Shown piece after piece: positions 5,966 to 11,265 of a stretch of DNA of 13,442 nt. Each line of letters starts with the position of its first letter. The first letter of the stretch is position 1. Location of the stretch: positions 1 through 13,442 of the forward strand of contig DARE01000032.1 in the NCBI GenBank assembly GCA_002503205.1. The letters are read 5' to 3'. Origin of the DNA: Thermoplasmatales archaeon UBA447 (GTDB taxonomy: Archaea > Thermoplasmatota > Thermoplasmata > Thermoplasmatales > Thermoplasmataceae). The position numbers and the translations under genes are program-made. The notes below the pieces were generated by a model. It was given only the letters and a program-made list of their open reading frames with translations. It made no database searches and was not told where the DNA came from.

Positions 5966-8070
5966 TTAATCACGTCCAATCTCTTGAAGTGTGGCTCATA
6001 TATCTGGCCGGCACTTTTCAATTTGGCAATAGCCTCCAGGCATCTTTCCTTGGTCATGCCTCTGGACATGCTCATATTGATTACATCGTCCACATCGGCA
6101 TTCCCGTGATCCTCCTTCAGTTCTTTAATAATATCAAACACTGATTCAAGATCTGATCTCTGTTTTGAACTTGTTCCGCTGTAAAGTATGTCTATGTCAA
6201 CCTGGCCGTTAGTCATTGATACGTCTTTCAGATAGAAATCCACGATCTGTTTTGCCAGCATAGCATCCTGGGCACTTACAATGGGTGAAAGCTTGGCTCT
6301 GGCGGCAGCCTCTGCAAGCCTTATCGTCGACTCAAGCTGCCTTGCAGTAATTGGAATGGAATCGCTGGAGGAATTTCTGGTGTTTACGTACTCCTCCTGG
6401 AGAAGTTCTATTGCTTCGTCAGATAACCGGGGAAAGATTCTGGCTCTTGCATAGGACACATATTTCCTGATAAGTTCTTTCTCTATCGGAGGCTGGAAGT
6501 TCTTCTCATCCTCGATTTCGTAATCAACAATCTCGTTTACTTCCAAGCTTCTGTATATTTCTCCAACTCTATGTGCTTTAAGGACATGCCCTGCTAGACG
6601 GGTATCATTTTCCCTGTCAGGTTTGTCAATCAGTTTGAATATAACATCAAACCTTGATATGAGAGGTGGAGGAAAGACTATCTGATCCACAATTGTTCTC
6701 GTCTGGTCATATCTTCCGAATTTTGGGTTTGCTGCCCCAAGAATAGAGCATCTTGATTTCAGGGTTGCCATAATTCCGGCTTTCGAGATAGTTATGGTCT
6801 GCTGTTCCATGGCTTCGTGCATTGCTGCAGTATCGTGATCATCCATTTTGTCCAGTTCATCTATGGCACAGAATCCATTATCGGCAAGAACCAGTGCACC
6901 GGCCTCTAGAGTCCATCTGCCCTCTCCAAAATCATCCCTTACTGCAGCTGCTGTAAGGCCAGCAGCGCTAGATCCTCTGCCAAATGCAAATACTCCTCTC
7001 GGGGAAATCTCAGTCATGTACTTCAGCAGTTGGGACTTCGCCGTTCCTGGGTCACCAACCATGAGGATGTGGATATCTCCTCTCATGGCAGTACCGTCTT
7101 TCATTACCTTTCTGACTCCACCAAACATCTGGAGTACGAGGGTGGTCTTGATCATCTCCATTCCATAAATAGTGGGCGCAATAGAAGCAGCCATTCTGTC
7201 TATTATCCTGGAATCCCTGCTCAGTTCAATGATCTTTGCCTCATCCTCAGGGCTGATATTGATATCCTCAAGCTCCTTGGATTTCTTGTAATTAATGGCA
7301 TAGAAGTAGATGTAATATTCAGTGAGAAGGACATTTCCGCTTTTCTTCTGTTCAGCCATGAGAATGCCCTCAACAGTGACTCTGTCTCCTGGAAAAAGCC
7401 TTCCAGCGATATCGTCCTCCATTATTACTGATATTCTCTGTGGCTGGGAACCTCCCTCCAGAGTTTCAGGGTTTTCCTGCAGCTCAATCTTCTGAAGGTC
7501 CACAAACTCAGAGAGCTCTGTTTTCAGTTTGAATCTGGCTTTGGAATGGTCCAGTTCCGACTCCTCCTGAGCAGGGCACCGGGATGGTTCTTCAAGTTTG
7601 CCCCTTTCCTGCGGTATAAGAAAAACAGTTCTGCAAACCTGGCACTCAAAGGCTGCCTTGTAAAGGCGTGGAAGCACCTCAGTATTTTTCCTGACAATTC
7701 CGTTCAGGCTGATAAATTTTCCAATGTCCGGGCTTCGAAGGTTGCGTATCTCCCTGTGCTGGTTTTCATCCTCTGACAGATCAGTAATCCTGAGGTTAAT
7801 TCTGGATATCTGACCGTGTTCAGGATGCACTAAATCATACAGAACCTCTTCCCCTGATTCAAGATAAAGTTCAGGTTTTTCAAGCAAACCCTGAGAAAAG
7901 CCTGGATCACTTCCAAATCTTGAGATATCGCTGAATGATACATACAGTGATTTCTCCTCAGGGTAAACTCTGGATAGTCGGTTTATTTTACCTAGGTAAC
8001 CATATTCCGAGAAAATCCTTGACCAGCTTTCCTTGATCTTTTGCCGGTCGTCCTGAACTGAAGATAGCAT
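5962..8070 (-). CDS. mcm: Replicative DNA helicase MCM
   Basis: This 702-residue archaeal minichromosome maintenance protein forms the ring-shaped ATP-driven helicase that unwinds DNA at the replication fork. The N-terminal domain (about 1-260) carries the zinc site and OB fold. The AAA+ core carries Walker A GDPGTAKSQ (339-347), Walker B with D404 and E405 in FCAIDELDK, sensor 1 N448 in GAANPKFGRYD, arginine finger R473 in PLISRFDVI, and a sensor 2 arginine at about R578. A C-terminal winged helix spans about 635-702. The zinc site has only C143, C146 and C165; the expected fourth cysteine is Q168, though H175 is nearby. ATG at 8070 has a TATA-like element about 30 bases upstream. It heads the mcm-DUF424-ubiE cluster. 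Confidence 0.97.
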   Translation of the reverse strand: MLSSVQDDRQKIKESWSRIFSEYGYLGKINRLSRVYPEEKSLYVSFSDISRFGSDPGFSQGLLEKPELYLESGEEVLYDLVHPEHGQISRINLRITDLSEDENQHREIRNLRSPDIGKFISLNGIVRKNTEVLPRLYKAAFECQVCRTVFLIPQERGKLEEPSRCPAQEESELDHSKARFKLKTELSEFVDLQKIELQENPETLEGGSQPQRISVIMEDDIAGRLFPGDRVTVEGILMAEQKKSGNVLLTEYYIYFYAINYKKSKELEDINISPEDEAKIIELSRDSRIIDRMAASIAPTIYGMEMIKTTLVLQMFGGVRKVMKDGTAMRGDIHILMVGDPGTAKSQLLKYMTEISPRGVFAFGRGSSAAGLTAAAVRDDFGEGRWTLEAGALVLADNGFCAIDELDKMDDHDTAAMHEAMEQQTITISKAGIMATLKSRCSILGAANPKFGRYDQTRTIVDQIVFPPPLISRFDVIFKLIDKPDRENDTRLAGHVLKAHRVGEIYRSLEVNEIVDYEIEDEKNFQPPIEKELIRKYVSYARARIFPRLSDEAIELLQEEYVNTRNSSSDSIPITARQLESTIRLAEAAARAKLSPIVSAQDAMLAKQIVDFYLKDVSMTNGQVDIDILYSGTSSKQRSDLESVFDIIKELKEDHGNADVDDVINMSMSRGMTKERCLEAIAKLKSAGQIYEPHFKRLDVIK

Positions 8071-8095
8071 GTTTTGTTAGACTGTATTCCCATAG

Positions 8096-8103
8096 TTATT
8101 AAA
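8096..8103 (-). promoter_or_regulatory. Probable box A of mcm
   Basis: The minus strand reads TTTAATAA, centred about 30 bases before the mcm ATG, giving a leader of only a few bases. A second, better TATA sequence (ATTTATAT on the minus strand, 8134-8141) would give a leader of about 40 bases. No Shine-Dalgarno sequence precedes the ATG, which favours the closer element. The sequence alone does not settle it. Confidence 0.4.
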
Positions 8104-8220
8104 TTCTTGTTGAAGTCTTATGTACGAAGTGTGATATAAATATGGTCAGAATTGTTATTTTCTCTTCTAAGGCTGAGATAAATACTATTGATTGTTGCTA
8201 ATAGATAAACACTCAAAAAG

Positions 8221-8230
8221 ATTATAATAT
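8221..8230 (+). promoter_or_regulatory. Box A of tRNA-Thr
   Basis: The plus strand reads ATTATAATAT, centred about 27 bases before the first base of the tRNA. This fits an archaeal promoter that starts transcription at or very near the mature 5' end. Confidence 0.6.
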
Positions 8231-8252
8231 GCTGGCGCCATTTCCGCAGGTT

Positions 8253-8326
8253 GCCGTCGTAGCTCAGCCTGGTAGAGCGCGTGCTTGGTAAGCACGAGGT
8301 CGCGGGATCGAACCCCGTCGGCGGCT
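8253..8326 (+). tRNA. tRNA-Thr (anticodon GGT)
   Basis: This is a 74-base cloverleaf. The acceptor stem GCCGTCG pairs with CGGCGGC, with one T-G wobble, and discriminator T follows. The D arm contains the conserved TAGCTCAG and GGTAGAGC. The anticodon stem CGTGC/GCACG encloses loop TTGGTAA, so the anticodon is GGT, which reads threonine ACC and ACU. The T arm is GCGGG-ATCGAAC-CCCGT. No intron is present and CCA is not encoded. Core genes lie on one side and accessory genes on the other. The antitoxin-like gene on the opposite strand runs into this tRNA. Confidence 0.97.
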
Positions 8327-8485
8327 TACTGTATTCTCCTGTTTCTGCACGGGATTTTCAAATCCATTCTTAAGTGCGTCATCAAGTGCGTATTCTAGGA
8401 ATTTGGAGATATTGATGCCATATCTGTGTGCCTTTGCTACGAGTTCTTCATTAACTTTCAAAGTTATATTCCTTTGCATGTGCAT
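8264..8485 (-). CDS. CcdA/ribbon-helix-helix-like antitoxin, orphan, with tRNA-antisense C-terminus
   Basis: A short basic protein (73 residues from the chosen start). Its core NITLKVNEELVAKAHRYGIN followed by ISKFLEYALDDALKNGF looks like the ribbon-helix-helix of CcdA-type antitoxins: a DNA-binding strand, then two helices. Such proteins neutralise a partner toxin and repress their own operon. In-frame ATGs occur at 8491, 8485 and 8479; I chose 8485 because it is about 22 bases from the centre of box A at 8504-8511, as in the neighbouring leaderless genes. The last 20 codons are the exact antisense of tRNA-Thr, and the TGA stop comes from the tRNA's conserved GCTCAG. The native C-terminus, which in CcdA binds toxin, has therefore probably been replaced. 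No toxin gene follows. It could be a decaying remnant. Confidence 0.6.
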   Translation of the reverse strand: MHMQRNITLKVNEELVAKAHRYGINISKFLEYALDDALKNGFENPVQKQENTVSRRRGSIPRPRAYQARALPG

Positions 8486-8492
8486 GCACATG
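8477..8492. promoter_or_regulatory. Perfect 16-bp palindrome, likely antitoxin operator
   Basis: CATGTGCATGCACATG reads the same on both strands. It covers all three candidate ATG codons of the antitoxin-like gene and the position where transcription should start, about 23 bases from the TATA box. Ribbon-helix-helix antitoxins bind such palindromes as dimers of dimers to repress their own promoter, so an autoregulatory operator is the natural reading. No binding data are visible. Confidence 0.55.
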
Positions 8493-8503
8493 TCTAATAA
8501 AGG

Positions 8504-8511
8504 ATTTAAAT
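8504..8511 (-). promoter_or_regulatory. Box A of the antitoxin-like gene
   Basis: The minus strand reads ATTTAAAT, followed by the 16-bp palindrome at the expected start site. It lies between the 167-residue gene and the antitoxin-like gene, so the latter has its own promoter. Confidence 0.5.
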
Positions 8512-8515
8512 GCTA

Positions 8516-9019
8516 TTAAAATTGAACACAGGCTGGAGTTATATCTTTGTTGACATATGTCCAATGACTGTAAATCTTATATGTCTTGTCCAACCCTTCA
8601 TTATCACACAAAATCGTAATTATACGTAGTATTCCATTTTCTAATTCTATTACTGCTGGCCAAACCGTTGAACCAGATACCGTGCAATCAAAGTATCTAT
8701 ATTCCCAAGAACTCGCATGCTTCTCTGACAATGGTACAGGAATCATGAGTTTCCCATCTGCTGAATAGGGAATGTATGCGTCCAAATCATCAAATTGTTC
8801 ATCGGAAATAACCTCTGCAATGTATTTCTTCTTCCTTATTTCTTCGGGCACCACGTCCCCAATTACAGTAAATTTGAGGTTGCTTAACAAACTACTTGAA
8901 CCAATATACTCTTTCATTCCTTTTCCAAACAGGTAAATATCGCCATTCTTGTTTTTTGTGGCATGTGACCTTTGGCTGGTGACTTCGAGTAATGTATTTG
9001 TGCATCCTTTTTCACTCAT
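8516..9019 (-). CDS. Hypothetical protein, 167 residues
   Basis: I do not recognise this protein. It is soluble-looking, mixed in charge and rich in predicted strands, with no signal peptide or membrane segment. It has four scattered cysteines (6, 112, 138, 164) that form no zinc motif. The middle (about 45-110) carries KFTVIGDVVPEEIRKKKY and YIPYSADGKLMIPVPLS, and the C-terminal third is aromatic (EYRYFDC, SHWTYV). ATG at 9019 is supported by TATA box TTTTATA about 25 bases upstream, as for a leaderless gene. It is 53 bases downstream of the 219-residue zinc-finger gene and 30 bases before the antitoxin-like gene, all on the same strand but with separate promoters. It was probably acquired with its neighbours. 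Confidence 0.72.
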   Translation of the reverse strand: MSEKGCTNTLLEVTSQRSHATKNKNGDIYLFGKGMKEYIGSSSLLSNLKFTVIGDVVPEEIRKKKYIAEVISDEQFDDLDAYIPYSADGKLMIPVPLSEKHASSWEYRYFDCTVSGSTVWPAVIELENGILRIITILCDNEGLDKTYKIYSHWTYVNKDITPACVQF

Positions 9020-9040
9020 TGAAATAAAAATTGATTATGG

Positions 9041-9047
9041 TATAAAA
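9041..9047 (-). promoter_or_regulatory. Box A of the 167-residue protein gene
   Basis: The minus strand reads TTTTATA, centred 25 bases from the ATG at 9019. No Shine-Dalgarno sequence is present, which fits a leaderless transcript. Confidence 0.6.
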
Positions 9048-9072
9048 TGATTAGCTAGATAAGTTCTATGCT

Positions 9073-9732
9073 CTATGCCGATTCCATACAATTCTTATGT
9101 TGCCATCCGTTATCTTTCATGTAACCTTTCATTGCAATGTGGTCTTCCTCACCAGGATGCATCACCATAGTCTTGCCGCAGACGCTGCATGGATATGTTA
9201 TCTTGAACTTCTCCTCGGCCTCATGATAACCCAGCGTATAACCCATGTCCCTTCCTTCCTTAAAGCCACGATTGTGTCCGTTTTCATAGGATAACTTCTC
9301 AAGATTGGGCAGCTTTATCTTTGCCTTTTCAAAGTCGGTCTCATCTATCCATGTGACCGGAATCTTATCCCTAAAGTGAGAGAAGTCAGGGCCTTCGGTT
9401 CGACCATGGCATTTGTCGCATTTACCATCCCTCCAGAGGTAGTTATCTTCTCCCTTGCACCTCCTGCAGGTTCCGAGTTGGGCATATCTCTCCTCTGCCT
9501 CCTCAAAGCCTCTTGCATAGGAAATAACGGCTTCGTTAAGGGGGAGCCTCTTGACCTTCTCCTCAATGTTGAATTTCTCAACAATGGTGTCGCTGATAAC
9601 CTGAGCATAGGATCTTTGCCCCTTCACTGCGTCCAGGATTTCTTTGAGTTTTTTATTCAGATGAAACGTAACAGGAGGGTGCTCTATCTGGTATTTTATC
9701 TGTGAGGGCGGGTAATGCCTGGTTTTCTGCAT
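9073..9732 (-). CDS. Putative ribbon-helix-helix protein with two zinc-finger repeats, 219 residues
   Basis: No named family is recognised with certainty. Residues 19-54 (PPVTFHLNKKLKEILDAV, then a helix ending ISDTIVEKF) look like a ribbon-helix-helix DNA-binding unit. Then come two similar modules, each an acidic helix followed by a zinc site: YARGFEEAEERYAQ (72-85) before C89-x2-C92 and C105-x2-C108, and YTLGYHEAEEKFKI (165-178) before C182-x2-C185 and H212-x2-C215. The glycine-to-cysteine distance is 14 residues in both, so the module was probably duplicated internally. A DNA-binding regulator or plasmid/virus-type protein is plausible. ATG at 9732 has TATATAAAA centred 23 bases upstream, which suggests leaderless expression. 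The neighbours are accessory genes. Confidence 0.75.
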   Translation of the reverse strand: MQKTRHYPPSQIKYQIEHPPVTFHLNKKLKEILDAVKGQRSYAQVISDTIVEKFNIEEKVKRLPLNEAVISYARGFEEAEERYAQLGTCRRCKGEDNYLWRDGKCDKCHGRTEGPDFSHFRDKIPVTWIDETDFEKAKIKLPNLEKLSYENGHNRGFKEGRDMGYTLGYHEAEEKFKITYPCSVCGKTMVMHPGEEDHIAMKGYMKDNGWQHKNCMESA

Positions 9733-9750
9733 AAGTATTAATTCTGTTAT

Positions 9751-9759
9751 TATATAAAA
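9751..9759 (-). promoter_or_regulatory. Box A of the 219-residue zinc-finger gene
   Basis: The minus strand reads TTTTATATA, centred about 23 bases before the ATG at 9732. This is a strong TATA match, and there is no Shine-Dalgarno sequence, so the transcript is probably leaderless. Confidence 0.65.
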
Positions 9760-9822
9760 TCATTTATGTGTGCAGACAGTTTTCCCATATGGTACAGGTA
9801 TCTGTTCTATACCATGTTCTTG

Positions 9823-9936
9823 TTAGATAAATGGGTATTTTCCTGTATATTTTTGGCCTCGACTTTTGTGTCCTATCCAAAGCATGTATAGTGGCAAAAC
9901 ACCGAACATGACTTTGCAGTTTCTGCAAATTTCCAT
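9823..9936 (-). CDS. Possible 37-residue CxxC protein or gene remnant
   Basis: A short frame begins MEICRNCKVMFGVLPLY and ends GQKYTGKYPFI, with one C-x2-C pair and a hydrophobic middle. A TATA-like GTATTTTTACA on the minus strand lies about 27 bases before the ATG, similar to nearby leaderless genes, but no Shine-Dalgarno sequence is present. It may be a genuine microprotein, the tail of a degraded zinc-ribbon gene, or chance. Coding use cannot be judged at this length. Confidence 0.2.
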   Translation of the reverse strand: MEICRNCKVMFGVLPLYMLWIGHKSRGQKYTGKYPFI

Positions 9937-9985
9937 CTGTTCATCTTCTTACTTTGAATGTAAAAATACAGAAAAAATGATAAGG

Positions 9986-10008
9986 AAAAAAACAGTGAAT
10001 ACCACTGT
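9986..10008 (-). terminator. Hairpin plus T tract, intrinsic-type terminator
   Basis: On the minus strand ACAGTG and CACTGT form a perfect 6-bp stem around a 5-base loop, and a run of T residues follows immediately. It points away from the two-gene unit at 10237-11105 and is the first such structure after it, about 230 bases beyond the last stop. Archaeal termination depends mainly on the T tract, so the hairpin may not be essential. Confidence 0.45.
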
Positions 10009-10236
10009 AAGAACCCCTGGACAACTCACAGAATTAGTATAATTCAGATTTTACATTAAACTGTTAAGAGGGATCTTCTAACTGTTGTTCCTTACCATTT
10101 GAATTTGATATCATGTGATGATGAAATTAACAATTCGTTCCTACCCCTGCATAATTCCCAGAACTGGTAATATTCGTGTTTTCTGCAATGCTTTGGTGTT
10201 TTACATCTACTGGAAATTTGTTCTTGAAATATTTAA

Positions 10237-10536
10237 CTACTCGACGAGGCTATCCATACGTCTGGCTATTTCTTCTCCAATTTTCTCTCTATTCAGTTCT
10301 TCTAGGGAGGTTTCAAGATAGAGATGCCCATCTTTGATTTCCTTCGGGCTGACAAAAAGTAATGGATCCAAAGAAGCCACCACTCCCACCAAATATAAAA
10401 TAATGTTTGGGGTTATGGCTTTGTCATTCTCAGATTTCATCTTATTAATGAATACATCCAAAAAATCAGTCTTTCTTGATGATATTATGACAAAATTTTC
10501 TGAAAAGTTCATATCTCTATCATTTGTATCTTCCAT
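10237..10536 (-). CDS. Hypothetical protein, 99 residues, partner of the zinc-finger membrane-type protein
   Basis: I do not recognise this protein. It is acidic, with a hydrophobic stretch at about residues 41-64 (AITPNIILYLVGVVASLDPL) that is short and interrupted by prolines, so it is probably a buried segment rather than a certain membrane helix. The C-terminus (ETSLEELNREKIGEEIARRM) is a charged helix. ATG at 10536 is preferred to the TTG nine bases upstream because GGTGGTT lies nine bases before the ATG but directly abuts the TTG. It follows the 187-residue gene by 5 bases, and the Shine-Dalgarno sequence lies within that gene's end, so the two are almost certainly one transcript and translationally coupled. 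Confidence 0.72.
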   Translation of the reverse strand: MEDTNDRDMNFSENFVIISSRKTDFLDVFINKMKSENDKAITPNIILYLVGVVASLDPLLFVSPKEIKDGHLYLETSLEELNREKIGEEIARRMDSLVE

Positions 10537-10541
10537 CGTTA

Positions 10542-11105
10542 TCAAACCACCGCCTTAGAACTCCAGTCAAATACGGCGTTAGACCCTTGCTCTATCATGC
10601 TCTTTCCAGTTTCTTTCCCGATTTCCCCAGCCCATGATAACGACGCACCAGACTTTGCATGAGCGAATTCAGCGAATGCTTTTCCAATCCTAGAAGTGAG
10701 CGCGTTAACTCCTGCAGTATTCGATGTTTCCATTGCACCGGAAATCATTGCCTCCTTAATTGGATGTTCATCCTGTTCGTTTCTGTTCTTCATGGCAGAA
10801 TAAACGGATGAGGCTGCCGTTTTCAGATAGTAATGATGATGAATAAATGCAGTGATAATGCAAACGGCATGGGCCAAAACACAGGTAACACCAAGTGCTG
10901 CTCCAATTATGGCTCCCTTGGCTAGGCCCTTTACTAGCCTCTTCTTAAATTCCTCCGGCCTTTCTGATTTTAACTCGCCCTCATTATCTGAACTATGATA
11001 GCTAGATCCACATTCACCCCAATGAGTAAGACACCAGTAACCGCACCCTTTATCTACGCTCCTTTTGTAATAGAGAGGTCTACCGCAATGGCAACAGGAG
11101 GTCAT
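10542..11105 (-). CDS. Zinc-finger protein with glycine/alanine-rich hydrophobic segment, 187 residues
   Basis: No known family is recognised. The N-terminus is a compact cysteine/histidine cluster: TSCCHCGRP (C4, C5, C7), then C21, C25, H28 and C32, enough for one zinc site and perhaps two. A charged linker (37-58) follows. Then a 26-residue hydrophobic stretch KGAIIGAALGVTCVLAHAVC continues to ITAFI (63-88), long enough to cross a membrane, ending in HHHYY. Residues 95-187 are small-residue-rich helices (Ala, Gly, Ser), unlike an enzyme domain. ATG at 11105 has TTATATAA centred 22 bases upstream, suggesting a leaderless gene. It is transcribed away from hsdM across a shared intergenic region and forms an operon with the 99-residue gene. 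A membrane-acting effector is one inference; a zinc-dependent membrane anchor is another. Confidence 0.7.
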   Translation of the reverse strand: MTSCCHCGRPLYYKRSVDKGCGYWCLTHWGECGSSYHSSDNEGELKSERPEEFKKRLVKGLAKGAIIGAALGVTCVLAHAVCIITAFIHHHYYLKTAASSVYSAMKNRNEQDEHPIKEAMISGAMETSNTAGVNALTSRIGKAFAEFAHAKSGASLSWAGEIGKETGKSMIEQGSNAVFDWSSKAVV

Positions 11106-11123
11106 TTCGATATAAATTGAACC

Positions 11124-11131
11124 TTATATAA
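11124..11131 (-). promoter_or_regulatory. Box A of the 187/99-residue gene pair
   Basis: The palindromic TTATATAA is centred about 22 bases before the ATG at 11105, the same spacing as in other leaderless genes of this region. It faces away from the hsdM promoter. Confidence 0.65.
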
Positions 11132-11157
11132 GAGCTCTTCGGATAGCATTCAGAGGA

Positions 11158-11188
11158 GTAAGTGGAGTGACATCTAAACTACACTTAC
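11158..11188. promoter_or_regulatory. Inverted repeat between divergent promoters, putative operator
   Basis: GTAAGTGGAGT (11158-11168) and ACTACACTTAC (11178-11188) are inverted copies with one mismatch in 11, separated by 9 bases. The element sits between the TATA box of the leftward gene pair (11124-11131) and that of hsdM (about 11234-11240). It lacks a T tract, so it is not an obvious terminator. A dimeric regulator controlling both directions is a reasonable inference. Confidence 0.45.
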
Positions 11189-11232
11189 AAACGTATCATA
11201 TAAATGAAGGTCCTTATTAAAAAACACGTAAA

Positions 11233-11240
11233 ATTTATAG
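11233..11240 (+). promoter_or_regulatory. Box A of hsdM
   Basis: The plus strand reads ATTTATAG, centred about 29 bases before the hsdM ATG, and no Shine-Dalgarno sequence precedes the ATG. A second TATA sequence (ATATAAAT, about 11200-11207) would give a leader of about 35 bases. Confidence 0.55.
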
Positions 11241-11265
11241 CGTTTAGTCGTTCTATCCTTTTTGC

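Larger units (their letters stand above)
9733..10236. other. Gene-poor stretch of about 500 bases
   Basis: I find no convincing gene here. It holds the promoter of the 219-residue gene, one short minus-strand frame with a CxxC motif, and a hairpin followed by a T tract that would serve the genes ending at 10237. Other short open stretches on the minus strand (for example about 10127-10231) lack a start or promoter. The composition is AT-rich. The stretch may contain decayed gene fragments or a long 3' untranslated region of the unit at 10237-11105. Confidence 0.5.

Noticed and set aside
7030..7431. 133-codon plus-strand open frame inside mcm
   Set aside because: It lies wholly antisense to the intact, well-conserved AAA+ helicase coding sequence, and its translation resembles no family. 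It is a shadow frame.
9345..9705. Overlapping open frames on both strands (87 and 109 codons) inside the 219-residue zinc-finger gene
   Set aside because: The 219-residue frame has structured zinc motifs, an internal repeat and a well-placed TATA box. The others are Arg/Ser-rich or patternless and lack promoters.
10115..10321. 68-codon plus-strand frame starting MMMKLTIRSYP
   Set aside because: It has no promoter or ribosome-binding site, and its second half is antisense to the 99-residue gene, which has a Shine-Dalgarno sequence and operon context.
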